Below, in pieces: positions 17,809 to 25,702 of a DNA stretch of 64,000 nucleotides; the first letter of the stretch is position 1, and each line of letters starts with the position of its first letter. The notes below the pieces were generated by a model. It was given only the letters and a program-made list of their open reading frames with translations, was not told the DNA's origin and did not search any database. The position numbers and the translations under genes are program-made. This stretch comes from Bremerella sp. JC817. GTDB taxonomy: Bacteria > Planctomycetota > Planctomycetia > Pirellulales > Pirellulaceae. The stretch is taken from NCBI RefSeq assembly GCF_040718835.1, contig NZ_JBFEFG010000264.1, positions 62,001-126,000 of the forward strand, read 5' to 3'.

Positions 17809-18819
17809 ATGTCCTCTCAGCCTGCTTCTTCCACGCAAGCCGCTTCGGATCCCTCCGTGGTGGCTGAAGTTACTCGCCCCTTGACGATGGATACCTCGCC
17901 ACGATTGCTCCCGGATGTCGCCAACGACACCGCTCCGCAGTTCCAAACGACCATCGATCGCGTCGGCATGTCCGGCATCGAAGTCGCCATCTTGCTGAAA
18001 GGTGAAGATGGCGTGCTGATGCGTACGCCGGCCAAGGTCGACGCGTACGTCAGTCTCGACGATCCCGCGACCAAGGGCATTCACATGTCGCGGTTGTACT
18101 TGAGTCTGCAGAACGAATTGCACACCGAGTTCTCACGGAAGCAGATCGAACGCATCTTGGGCCGGTTCCTCGAAACCCATGCCGAGATGAGCCAGTCGGC
18201 TTACCTGAAGTTTTCATTCGAGCACATGATCCAGCGGGCCTCGCTGCTGTCGGACAACCGCGCCTGGCGAAGCTACCCAATTCAAGTCGAAGCCTTGAAG
18301 AAGGGGACCGAGGTCAAATATCGGATTCACGTTCGCTTGACCTACTCAAGTGCTTGCCCATGCTCAGCTGCGTTGTCGCGGCAGTTGCTACAGCAGCAGT
18401 TTGAAGAACAGTTCGATGGTCACAACTGGCTGAGCGCCTCGACCGTGCTGAACTGGCTCGGTTCGAACAACACGCTGATCGCGGTTCCACACAGTCAACG
18501 TAGCCACGCCGACATCACGGTTGACCTGGATGGCTCGCGTGATGGGTTGCCGTTCGACGAAATCATCAAGCGAACCGAAGGCGTGCTGAACACGGCCGTT
18601 CAAGCCGCGGTCAAACGAGCCGACGAACAAGAGTTCGCTCGCTTGAATGGCGAGAACCTGATGTTCTGTGAAGATGCCGCTCGTCGTATGAAGTCGGCAG
18701 TTGACCCAATGCCCGGCGTCGTTGACTACCGCATTCAGGCCAGCCACTTCGAGAGCCTGCATCCGCACGATGCCGTGGCGATCGTGGTGAAGGGCGTGCC
18801 TGGCGGTATGGTCCCGTAA
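17809..18819 (+). CDS. folE2: GTP cyclohydrolase I, type IB
   Basis: The ATG at 17809 (336 residues) has AAGGA 8 bases upstream; the open frame continues 20 codons further without a ribosome site. FolE2 converts GTP to 7,8-dihydroneopterin triphosphate at the head of folate and, where present, tetrahydromethanopterin synthesis. Family marks: DRVGMSGIEVAILLK, TKGIHMSRLYLSLQ, YRIHVRLTYSSACPCSAALSR with metal ligand Cys183, and VPHSQRSHADI. Type IB enzymes tolerate metals other than zinc and often replace FolE. With fhcB at 4 kb, a demand for H4MPT is plausible. Confidence 0.93.
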   Translation: MSSQPASSTQAASDPSVVAEVTRPLTMDTSPRLLPDVANDTAPQFQTTIDRVGMSGIEVAILLKGEDGVLMRTPAKVDAYVSLDDPATKGIHMSRLYLSLQNELHTEFSRKQIERILGRFLETHAEMSQSAYLKFSFEHMIQRASLLSDNRAWRSYPIQVEALKKGTEVKYRIHVRLTYSSACPCSAALSRQLLQQQFEEQFDGHNWLSASTVLNWLGSNNTLIAVPHSQRSHADITVDLDGSRDGLPFDEIIKRTEGVLNTAVQAAVKRADEQEFARLNGENLMFCEDAARRMKSAVDPMPGVVDYRIQASHFESLHPHDAVAIVVKGVPGGMVP

Positions 18820-18857
18820 CGAACGACCGTTGCCCTGCGAAACCCGCTGAGAAAACC

Positions 18858-19796
18858 ATGCTCAGTCGTCGAACCATCTTGAAACAAGCTGTCGCTGCGG
18901 CAGCTTGTTCTTCGTTTCTTGACCTCGCAAGCGTCGTCCACGCAGCTGAATCTGCCGGTGTGCCGATCGCCACGCAGCAGTATCCGTGGGGAACGTTCTA
19001 CGGTAGATCCGGCAAAGATGCACGCGATCTTTCGGCGATGCTTGCTGAGGTGAAATTGTGCGGTCTCTTCGCTTTCGAGCCGATCGCCACTTCGCCCGAA
19101 CATATCCAAGCGGTGGCGACCCAGGCGAAGGCAATCGGCCTGGAAGTCCCTTCGATCTACGTCAACAGTTCGCTTTATGAAGCGGACGAAGCGAAACGCT
19201 CGATCGATTCGGTCCTGGCAATCGCGGCTGCTGCCAAGGAGGCCTGCGGAACGCGAATCGTCGTGACCAATCCCAGTCCGTTGGCTTGGGGCGGTAAAGA
19301 CGATAAATCAGATCTGCAACTCCGAACCCAAGCCAGCGCACTCGATACGCTCGGAGCGGCATTGTCGGAAAACGGTCAGCAGCTCGCTTATCACAATCAC
19401 GATGCGGAACTACGCAGCGGTGCCCGTGAACTGCATCATATGTTGGCCTCGACTAATCCAAACCATGAGAAATTTTGTCTGGATGCGCATTGGATCTTTC
19501 GTGGCTGTGGCGACTCGGAGGTCGCGGTGTTCGACGTGGCTCGGCTGTATGCCTCGCGTGTGATCGAACTACACCTGAGGCAATCGCATGGTGGCGTCTG
19601 GTCGGAGTCGTTTGCCGCCGGCGACATCGACTACAGCAAACTAGCCGAGTTGTTGGCAGGGCTGGAATCGCCTCCGCTTCTGGTGTTAGAACAAGCGGTG
19701 GAGGGAAAGTCTCCGCAGACGATGTCTGCCGCCGAGGCCCATACGTTGGGCCGCCGTTACGCACAACAAACCTTCAGTCAATGGGCTTCTTCGTGA
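18858..19796 (+). CDS. Exported sugar phosphate isomerase/epimerase-like TIM-barrel protein
   Basis: A 312-residue protein with a Tat-like signal (MLSRRTILKQAVAAAACSS, processing probably after VVHA). The barrel shows IATQQYPWGTFY at the first strand, LAYHNHDAEL (metal-binding His), FCLDAHWIFRGCGD, VIELHLRQSHGGVWSE and LLVLEQAVEG at the end, a pattern of the xylose-isomerase-like superfamily also seen in the gene at 2523, though the two are only distant relatives. Substrate unknown. It lies 38 bases after folE2, and its stop overlaps the start of the MazG-type gene, so the three may form an operon. Confidence 0.8.
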   Translation: MLSRRTILKQAVAAAACSSFLDLASVVHAAESAGVPIATQQYPWGTFYGRSGKDARDLSAMLAEVKLCGLFAFEPIATSPEHIQAVATQAKAIGLEVPSIYVNSSLYEADEAKRSIDSVLAIAAAAKEACGTRIVVTNPSPLAWGGKDDKSDLQLRTQASALDTLGAALSENGQQLAYHNHDAELRSGARELHHMLASTNPNHEKFCLDAHWIFRGCGDSEVAVFDVARLYASRVIELHLRQSHGGVWSESFAAGDIDYSKLAELLAGLESPPLLVLEQAVEGKSPQTMSAAEAHTLGRRYAQQTFSQWASS

Positions 19797-20140
19797 CCGA
19801 GAATGATTCGCCGCTAACGCTTCGCCAGGCTCAAGCTGATGTCGACCAGTGGATTCAGACCATCGGTGTTCGTTACTTCTCAGAACTGACGAACCTGGCC
19901 CAGTTGGTCGAAGAAGTGGGTGAGGTCGCGCGGATCATCTCGCGAACCTACGGCGAGCAAAGCTTCAAGCCTTCCGACGAGAAGGTCGAGCTGTCGGACG
20001 AACTGGCAGATGTCTTGTTTGTGGTGATCTGCCTGGCCAATCAAACCGGAGTCGATCTGACCGAAGCGCTCCGCCGAAATCTGGACAAGAAGACCAAGCG
20101 AGATGCGACCCGGCATCAGCAAAACGAGAAGCTAAAGTAG
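19781..20140 (+). CDS. MazG-type nucleotide pyrophosphohydrolase
   Basis: A 119-residue single MazG domain. The helical metal-binding motif is LAQLVEEVGEVARI (Glu44, Glu45, Glu48) with the partner ELSDELADVLFVV (Glu74, Asp77), which hold magnesium for cleaving nucleoside triphosphates to monophosphates and pyrophosphate. The ATG at 19781 overlaps the previous gene by 16 bases. A GTG at 19793 would give the classic 4-base GTGA stop-start overlap and cannot be excluded; neither has a ribosome site, which fits translational coupling. Likely a house-cleaning enzyme for noncanonical nucleotides. Confidence 0.85.
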   Translation: MGFFVTENDSPLTLRQAQADVDQWIQTIGVRYFSELTNLAQLVEEVGEVARIISRTYGEQSFKPSDEKVELSDELADVLFVVICLANQTGVDLTEALRRNLDKKTKRDATRHQQNEKLK

Positions 20141-20616
20141 CGCGGCCGGCTCCAGGTGTCTGCCGGAGCTGGGTTCTTCTCTCGGCGATCTGTTGCCACT
20201 TCTAACGGACAGTCACGCTAAAGTCCCCATTGTGTTTCTTGAGCGGCTACGGGGGACCTGGATTGCCCATTATCTCGAAATAAGAAGGGGCGAGATTCCG
20301 CCCGGCATCGCTCAAAAACCTCGGGTTTTCTCGCTGTTTTCGATGTACGAGAAAGCGCCAGGCCGGAATATCCCCAACTATGAGGTACTAGTAATTGGGT
20401 GTGAAAAATGGTACGATAGTCGATGCTGTGGAAAAAATGGCGATGGATTACCTGGGGCAAGGAGCCGCCAGGGGCTATCTCTCTGGATTCCTTGCTGTTC
20501 GATCCGTCGCATGATGTGTGGTGATTTCGAGCAGACGGCACCCGACTTTATGGACGGAGTCGCCAATTTTATAGCAGGAGGCTGAGCTCTTCGAATCCTT
20601 ATCATAGGAGCTTCCC
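20141..20616. other. Intergenic region before the 71-residue protein
   Basis: About 475 bases with no supported gene. An open frame of 130 codons (20193-20585) has no ribosome site, an unnatural composition rich in Cys and Arg, and no family match. The stretch may hold the leader of the small gene at 20617. Confidence 0.5.
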
Positions 20617-20832
20617 ATGCTGACCGAAGGCGAAAAGAAAGTCCTGAGAACATTCCGCCAATACTTGATGGATCCAGGCCGAATGCTCTGCTTCACAGGT
20701 CCCATGCTCGCGACTCACAAGAATTCTCTTTCCAAGCTGGTCAAGCGGGAATACTTGGTACCTGAATCGTTCAAAGGGGCTTACAGCCTGACCAATGCTG
20801 GCTTCCAGGCCATGCGTACTTGCGGAAAATAA
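20617..20832 (+). CDS. Small conserved-looking hypothetical protein (71 residues)
   Basis: A strong AGGAG lies 6 bases before the ATG, and a strong terminator follows the stop by 34 bases, so this is a real monocistronic gene. The product reads MLTEGEKKVLRTFRQYLMDPG then LATHKNSLSKLVKREYLVPE and YSLTNAGFQAMR. A helix-rich start, a K-N-S-L-x-K-L-V-K-R-E-Y-L turn and a T-x-A-G-F end look like a winged helix of the MarR/ArsR kind (recognition helix, wing, then T-x-x-G), but no family is recognised. It may be a small DNA-binding protein. Confidence 0.65.
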   Translation: MLTEGEKKVLRTFRQYLMDPGRMLCFTGPMLATHKNSLSKLVKREYLVPESFKGAYSLTNAGFQAMRTCGK

Positions 20833-20866
20833 CACGACCGAATCAGGTCGAGTTCCCATATAAATC

Positions 20867-20908
20867 GCCGGGCAGATTTCACAACCAGAAGTCTGCCCGG
20901 CTTTTTTT
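20867..20908 (+). terminator. Strong Rho-independent terminator
   Basis: GCCGGGCAGA (20867-20876) pairs perfectly with TCTGCCCGGC (20892-20901) over a 15-base loop, followed by seven T. It ends the transcript of the 71-residue protein. Confidence 0.93.
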
Positions 20909-21032
20909 ATGCCCACATTGAACCGCGGCCGCTCCGTCGGTGTCGAGTCGATACTTCTGCGTTATTCTGTACGGGTCATGTCCGCACCCCGTGGGAATGT
21001 CGCCAGAGGGCTTCGTTCAGGAATTCATCGTG

Positions 21033-21683
21033 ATGCCGCCCATCGAATCACTGCCTTACTTTTTCCTGGCCATGCTCGTCATCAGTATCACGCCGGGGCC
21101 AGATATGCTGGGGATTCTCAGCTATGGCATCGCCCGCGGACGTCAGGCCGGCATGGGGTTCGCATTCGGCGTTGGCCTGGGAACACTCTTTCATACACTG
21201 CTGGCGGTTGTTGGCATTTCGGCGATCGTCGCCACGTCGCCGTGGGCGTTTCGTGGGATCATTTACGCAGGGGCGTCGTACCTGATCTATCTCGGAACGA
21301 AAGCCTTGCTCAAGCCAGGTTCGATCGGGGAAGAAAGCGAAGAAGTCGCTGTTGAGAAAAGCACTGCGCGACCAGGATTCTGGCCAGCGGCGATGCGTGG
21401 TTTTCTGTGCAATGCCCTTAACCCCAAGGTCGGGCTCTTCTTTCTGGCGTTTCTGCCCCAGTTCATCAATCCGCAGCAACCAGCCTGGTCGCAGCTTTTG
21501 GTGCTGGGCGTGGTGTTCTGGCTGTGGACGACATTCAGCTATTCGCTGTTGGGCTATTACTGCGGGGTCGTTGGCAGTTGGTTACGTGGCCGGCAGTCGA
21601 CGGGACGCTGGATCGATCGCGTCACCGGCGGACTATTCGTCGGCCTGGGACTGCATTTGATCTTTACCGGGCAGAAGTCATAG
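21033..21683 (+). CDS. LysE/RhtB family amino acid exporter
   Basis: The ATG at 21033 (216 residues) places the first membrane helix at the N-terminus. The GTG at 21030 is equally possible. LysE marks: ISITPGPDMLGILSYGIARGRQAGM, FGVGLGTLFHTLLAVVG, YLIYLGTKALL and GFLCNALNPKVGLFFLAFLPQFI. Six hydrophobic segments match the family. The central cytoplasmic loop (GSIGEESEEVAVEKST) is acidic. Such exporters remove amino acids such as homoserine, threonine, lysine or cysteine; substrate unknown. It converges with the CMD gene. Confidence 0.88.
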   Translation: MPPIESLPYFFLAMLVISITPGPDMLGILSYGIARGRQAGMGFAFGVGLGTLFHTLLAVVGISAIVATSPWAFRGIIYAGASYLIYLGTKALLKPGSIGEESEEVAVEKSTARPGFWPAAMRGFLCNALNPKVGLFFLAFLPQFINPQQPAWSQLLVLGVVFWLWTTFSYSLLGYYCGVVGSWLRGRQSTGRWIDRVTGGLFVGLGLHLIFTGQKS

Positions 21684-21763
21684 CGTGCGTGATTCCCTGC
21701 GTGGATGCCTCGCGGACAGGCAAGCCCAACGTGCACCCACGCAGAGAAGATCACACCAACGCA

Positions 21764-22306
21764 TTACGCCGGGACCGCATCGACTTGCGGGAAGTCGATT
21801 TCCGTTTCCGCGACGCTATTGAAGTAGTTGGTCAGCACATTCAGGGCGACATGGGCGACCACTTCCGCCACGGCAGCGTCGTCATAACCCGCCGCGCGAA
21901 AGTTCTCTAACTCGGCGTGTTCAACGTGTCCCTGCGATCGGAGGATGCTTTGCGTGAAGCGGAGCAGGGCGTCCGCCTGCGGATCGTCCGACTTACCTTT
22001 GCGAGCCTCGACGACTTCCTCTGCCGAAAGACCAACCATCTTGCCCAGCATCGAGTGGGCAGCCAGGCAGTATCCGCAGTCGTTCTGCTGAGCCGAGGCC
22101 AACGCGACACGTTCCCTGTCTTGGGCCGACAGCACGCCATGTCCCAGCGATTGGCTGAGGCTCAGGTAGCCTTCCAGTGCCGCGGGCGAATGGCCGAGCG
22201 TTTGCATCATGTTGGGCACCTTGCCGAGGGCACGCTTCACTTGATCGTAAAGCTGGCTGGTCTTACCGGTGGCGTTGGCAGGAGCGATAGTTTGCAGGCG
22301 TGGCAT
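21764..22306 (-). CDS. Carboxymuconolactone decarboxylase/AhpD-family peroxidase-like protein
   Basis: The ATG at 22306 (180 residues) has AAGGA 8 bases upstream. The AhpD-type active site is RERVALASAQQNDCGYCLAAHS, with the redox pair Cys77 and Cys80 and His84. The rest, with VPNMMQTLGHSPAALEGYLSL and VVAHVALNVLTNYFNSVAETEIDFP, is typical of the YciW/uncharacterised peroxidase-related branch. It should reduce peroxides or act on reactive organic compounds in the cytosol. A palindromic operator (22347-22360) sits 41 bases upstream of the start; the same operator precedes the next gene and the TetR gene, so the three form one regulon. Confidence 0.88.
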   Translation of the reverse strand: MPRLQTIAPANATGKTSQLYDQVKRALGKVPNMMQTLGHSPAALEGYLSLSQSLGHGVLSAQDRERVALASAQQNDCGYCLAAHSMLGKMVGLSAEEVVEARKGKSDDPQADALLRFTQSILRSQGHVEHAELENFRAAGYDDAAVAEVVAHVALNVLTNYFNSVAETEIDFPQVDAVPA

Positions 22307-22346
22307 GATCCATTTCCTTGTGAAAAAAACAGGTGGCAAATAAAAC

Positions 22347-22360
22347 AGACAGGTCTGTAT
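22347..22360 (-). promoter_or_regulatory. TetR-type operator, site 1 (before the CMD gene)
   Basis: AGACAGGTCTGTAT, inside ACAGAC-AG-GTCTGT, a 6-base perfect dyad. It matches sites 2 and 3 over the core GRTCTGT. It lies 41 bases before the start codon of the CMD gene. Confidence 0.7.
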
Positions 22361-22397
22361 GTTGTGATGTCAAAAAAAGAAGGGGGTTACAGCGAAA

Positions 22398-22868
22398 CTA
22401 AAAAACTTCCGAGATGCCAGGGTGGTCGGCAGGCCGCGGAGCATCTTCCGGCCAATCGAATCTCCGCTGGTCGGCGGTGATTGCATAGTCGTTGATGCTC
22501 GCCTCGCGGCGTCGCATGAGCCCGTCGGCATCGAATTCCCATAGCTCGTTGCCATAGGCACGGAACCACTGACCGTCAGCGTTGTGGTATTCGTATTGAA
22601 AGCGAACCGCGATCCGGTTGTCCGTGAACGACCAGAGGCTCTTCACCAGGCGATAATCGAGCTCGCGTTCCCATTTATCAGCGAGGAAGGCCTGGATCTC
22701 TTCGCGGCCGGTGACGAACCGATCTCGGTTTCGCCACTGGGAATCGATTGAGTAGGCCAGCGAGACTCGCTGTGGGTTGCGAGAGTTCCAGGCATCTTCC
22801 GCGGCCCGAACTTTCGCCAAGGCGGTCGCCTCGGTAAAGGGGGGCCGGATCGATGTCGGTGTGGTCAT
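22398..22868 (-). CDS. DUF1348 / SnoaL-like (NTF2-fold) protein
   Basis: The ATG at 22868 (156 residues) follows AAGGAG by 7 bases. Sequence such as [64 protein letters not shown] and [11 protein letters not shown] is the DUF1348 family of the nuclear transport factor 2 fold, small cone-shaped proteins that are often enzymes or ligand binders of unknown substrate. It lies between the TetR regulator and the CMD gene on the same strand, each with its own operator copy, so it is probably induced together with them. Confidence 0.85.
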   Translation of the reverse strand: MTTPTSIRPPFTEATALAKVRAAEDAWNSRNPQRVSLAYSIDSQWRNRDRFVTGREEIQAFLADKWERELDYRLVKSLWSFTDNRIAVRFQYEYHNADGQWFRAYGNELWEFDADGLMRRREASINDYAITADQRRFDWPEDAPRPADHPGISEVF

Positions 22869-22907
22869 CGAGATTCTCCTTATTGGTAGGTGCAAATTAA
22901 GGTATGT

Positions 22908-22921
22908 AGAACGGTCTGTAT
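22908..22921 (-). promoter_or_regulatory. TetR-type operator, site 2 (before the DUF1348 gene)
   Basis: AGAACGGTCTGTAT differs from site 1 at two adjacent positions and keeps the GGTCTGTAT half intact. It lies 40 bases before the DUF1348 start, the same distance as site 1 from its gene. Confidence 0.6.
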
Positions 22922-22947
22922 TGGTGCGGCAAAAAAAGAGTTGGCGA

Positions 22948-23532
22948 TTACTCGTCGAGCCAGGTCTCTCCCAGCAGTTGCCGGGTTGCCTTACGTGCCT
23001 GGTCGGCTGGCTTTGGGCTGTGCTGCATCACGGCGGTCACAATCGAGCCTTCCACGATCAGCTCGATGGCAGGCACAACCTGAGCCGGAGCATCGGGGGC
23101 GGAAGCTTTGATGGCATCGGCCAGCAAATCATTGAAACGCTTCTTGTGATCCACGGAGTACTGAAACGCGGGATGGTTGCAGTCGGCGATCTCGGCTGCT
23201 GTGTTGATGAACATGCAGCCTCGGAACTCAGGAGCCGAGAACCACTTCTTCAAGGCAGTGAAAAAGCCACCCAGTCGGCCACCCTTCTTTGAGGCGCCCT
23301 TTTCGATCTGTTCGTCAAAGAACTGAAAGAAGACGGTGTCCCGTCGCTGCAAAACGGCCAGGATCAAGTCGTCCTTCGACTTGAAGTGGTTGTACAGCGT
23401 CATCTTTGCCACGTCCGCTTCCGCGATGATACGATCGATCCCGACGGAATTGATTCCATCGGAATAGAACAAGCGGAGTGCCGTGTCGACGATTCGCTCG
23501 CGGGCTTTCGACTTGGGTTTGGTGTCTTGCAT
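22948..23532 (-). CDS. TetR/AcrR family transcriptional regulator
   Basis: A 194-residue repressor. The N-terminal helix-turn-helix reads [47 protein letters not shown]. The C-terminal ligand domain contains two to three cysteines ([19 protein letters not shown]) that could sense electrophiles or oxidants. A palindrome covers its own promoter, so it is likely autorepressed. The two genes downstream (DUF1348 and CMD) carry the same operator. The set resembles an inducible response to a reactive small molecule, with an AhpD-like peroxidase as effector. The ligand is unknown. Confidence 0.9.
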   Translation of the reverse strand: MQDTKPKSKARERIVDTALRLFYSDGINSVGIDRIIAEADVAKMTLYNHFKSKDDLILAVLQRRDTVFFQFFDEQIEKGASKKGGRLGGFFTALKKWFSAPEFRGCMFINTAAEIADCNHPAFQYSVDHKKRFNDLLADAIKASAPDAPAQVVPAIELIVEGSIVTAVMQHSPKPADQARKATRQLLGETWLDE

Positions 23533-23541
23533 GCTGGGAAT

Positions 23542-23555
23542 ATACAGATCTGTCT
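23542..23555 (-). promoter_or_regulatory. TetR-type operator, site 3 (autoregulatory)
   Basis: ATACAGATCTGTCT contains the perfect 10-base palindrome ACAGATCTGT. It ends 10 bases before the TetR start codon, so a bound repressor would block its own promoter or leader. Confidence 0.7.
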
Positions 23556-23729
23556 ATGTTGTGTCAACTAGAAATTTTCAAGGACCGAGTCCAAGGAGAT
23601 GTGCGGCCGACCCACTGGCCCAGGTGAACCCTTGGAAAAGGCCCCTGGCAGGCCAAAAACGCTCGTAGCCACCGATCGCGGTCCCTGGTAGCATGTTGGC
23701 GATCTTTCTTTATCAAAAATGGAGTACTC

Positions 23730-24365
23730 ATGGATAACGAGGCCATCCGGCAGAAGAGTCTGTCGAAGGCGAAGCGGCTGGGGTATCCGGTCAATTCGCA
23801 TTTGCCGTTGTTGGGGGACATCAAGATCGAACGCTCGTTGGAAGAGTTCGTCGATCGAATGCTGTGTCTCTACACATGCGTGGCTTGTTCTTATGGGCTA
23901 CCGAAGAAGATCGGCTGGGCCTGGTTGGCTCAGGAAGGCTTGCTCGAGAAAGTCACCACCGGCGAATCGCTTTATCTCCGCGAGAAAGATCCCGACGCTG
24001 GCGAGAAGTACAAGACGCACGTCGAAACGATCTGGGCGATGACCTGGATCGCTAGTCTTCAAGACGAACTGGAGTTCGACAAGACCTGTACGAACGAAAT
24101 GGTCTCGATGTTTCCCAACCTGAAGGCATCGGCATCCAGCGAAGCCTTCCGCAGCAAGTGCCAACTGCGAGAACTGGACGAAGTGGTGCCCAAGATCGAC
24201 CTGGCATATTGCCTGCACTGGGCCGTCGGCTACGAATCGTTGAACAAGGCCGAGATCCCCAAGAAGCCAAAACGGATTCGCCCTTACATCATCGTCAACC
24301 GACGCCTCGCCCTGGAGTGGCTGGTTTGCGACGATCCTTGGGACGAAGTGCACCTCGATACGTAG
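23730..24365 (+). CDS. DUF4272 protein
   Basis: A 211-residue soluble protein with GGAG just before the ATG. It has the DUF4272 pattern: an N-terminal QKSLSKAKRLGYPVNSHLP, a central AMTWIASLQDELEFDKTC, LRELDEVVPKIDLAYCLHW and the terminal RRLALEWLVCDDPWDEVHLDT. The family is widespread, has no known function, and sometimes occurs near immunity or stress genes; nothing nearby points to such a role here. It is divergent from the TetR gene and probably has its own promoter in the 200 bases between. Confidence 0.75.
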   Translation: MDNEAIRQKSLSKAKRLGYPVNSHLPLLGDIKIERSLEEFVDRMLCLYTCVACSYGLPKKIGWAWLAQEGLLEKVTTGESLYLREKDPDAGEKYKTHVETIWAMTWIASLQDELEFDKTCTNEMVSMFPNLKASASSEAFRSKCQLRELDEVVPKIDLAYCLHWAVGYESLNKAEIPKKPKRIRPYIIVNRRLALEWLVCDDPWDEVHLDT

Positions 24366-24475
24366 TTCTCTATCGCAATGCGGCTTTGCCCTGCTCGCTG
24401 AAAGATCAGGGCCGCACCGGCACAAGTCGCGGTACTCGTTTGCTGTAAGGCACGGTTTCGATTGGAGTCATCTCG

Positions 24476-25216
24476 ATGCGCAAGTTGGAAGATAAAGTCG
24501 CCATTGTCACCGGCGGATCCCGAGGGATTGGTGCCAATATCTGCACTTCATTGGCGGCGGCAGGGGCCAATGTGGTGGTGAACTACACCAGCAACCATCC
24601 AGCGGCAGCCGAGGTGGTCGCCAAGATCGAGTCGGATAGCGGCGCTGCGATTGCTGTTCAGGCCGATGTCTCTCAGGTCGAGGACGTGCGGAAACTGTTC
24701 GATGCCGCAGAGCAGCAGTGGGGGCCGGTCGATATCCTGGTCAACAATGCCGGCATCGTGCACTACAAAACGATCGAAGAAACCAGCGACGAAGAGTTCG
24801 ACCGGGTCATGCAGGTCAATACGTACGGCGTCTTTTATGCTCTGCGAGAAGCGGCAACGCGACTGGCCGAAGGGGGCCGCGTGATCAACATCTCCAGCTC
24901 TGCCGTCCGCATGATGCTGCCGACCTACGGACCATACTGCGCCACGAAAGGAGCGGTCGAACAGTTGACACGAAGCTTCGCCAAGGAGATGGGGAAGCGT
25001 GGGATCACCGTCAACGCGGTTTCGCCAGGTCCGACCGAGACCGACTTGTTCATGGGCAACAACGATCAGGAGAAGATCGAGCGAATGCGAAGCCTGTCCG
25101 CGTTCGGCCGGCTCGGTAAATCGGAAGATATGGGCCCGGTCGTCGTGTTTCTCGCCAGCGAAGATGGCGGCTGGATCACAGGGCAAGTGGTCCCCGTGAA
25201 TGGCGGTACGGCCTAG
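24476..25216 (+). CDS. Short-chain dehydrogenase/reductase (classical SDR)
   Basis: A 246-residue NAD(P)-dependent oxidoreductase. The cofactor motif is VTGGSRGIGA (residues 11-20), NNAG follows at 90-93, and the catalytic Ser (INISSSA, 140-142), Tyr154 and Lys158 (YCATK) are in place. ADVSQVEDV and VSPGPTETDLF are standard. It resembles 3-ketoacyl-ACP reductase and glucose 1-dehydrogenase-like SDRs; the arginine-free second strand (VVVNYTSN) suggests no firm choice between NADP and NAD. GGAG lies 9 bases before the ATG. Substrate unknown. Confidence 0.88.
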   Translation: MRKLEDKVAIVTGGSRGIGANICTSLAAAGANVVVNYTSNHPAAAEVVAKIESDSGAAIAVQADVSQVEDVRKLFDAAEQQWGPVDILVNNAGIVHYKTIEETSDEEFDRVMQVNTYGVFYALREAATRLAEGGRVINISSSAVRMMLPTYGPYCATKGAVEQLTRSFAKEMGKRGITVNAVSPGPTETDLFMGNNDQEKIERMRSLSAFGRLGKSEDMGPVVVFLASEDGGWITGQVVPVNGGTA

Positions 25217-25702
25217 TCCGTCCTGCGGTGTTCCCAGCGTAAGGCCCCAATCCGGGGGAACCCTTAATGGCGGATTATCTTCCCCGTGCTTCCTTGGTCG
25301 GGGTTCCGCTCCCCATGCGTTCGATGAAAGTACCCGGTTGATGGGGTGTCTTGTAGCAGTCGAAGTAGTGGGTAAATATCACGGGATAGTCGCTTGTTTG
25401 AGCAACAATTCTAAAGACATGCCTTGTTTCAGAGCATCAGGCCGCTCGCCGGAGGGTGGTAAGGAAGAAACAATGTGAAATTATAAATGTCTATCGAAGG
25501 GAATATCTCACTACCTACTGAAAATCATGGGTTAACGATAAATAACAACGCGTTGATGTAAATTTTCTCTCTTCGATTCTCGACGAGCGGAACACTTGCG
25601 GCGAAATGGAACGGCATTTGAGTTACCAAGGCTGTCAATCTCGCCAACCGAGGCCTGGGCTCCGTTGGCAAACTGCCATCATTCGTTAAGGAACTCCCCA
25701 CT
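25217..25702. other. Intergenic leader of the first DUF1559 gene
   Basis: About 485 bases without a supported gene. The last 200 bases are AT-richer than the surroundings. A similar AT-rich leader precedes the second DUF1559 gene (27723-28315). It probably contains the promoter and an extended 5' leader. No hairpin of note by eye. Confidence 0.5.

Noticed and set aside
20193..20585. Possible 130-residue protein
   Set aside because: No ribosome site, odd composition with many Cys and Arg, no family features.
21684..21763. CTGCGTGG/CCACGCAG inverted repeat between the LysE and CMD genes as a terminator
   Set aside because: The loop is over 30 bases and no T-tract follows on either strand, so termination is not supported.
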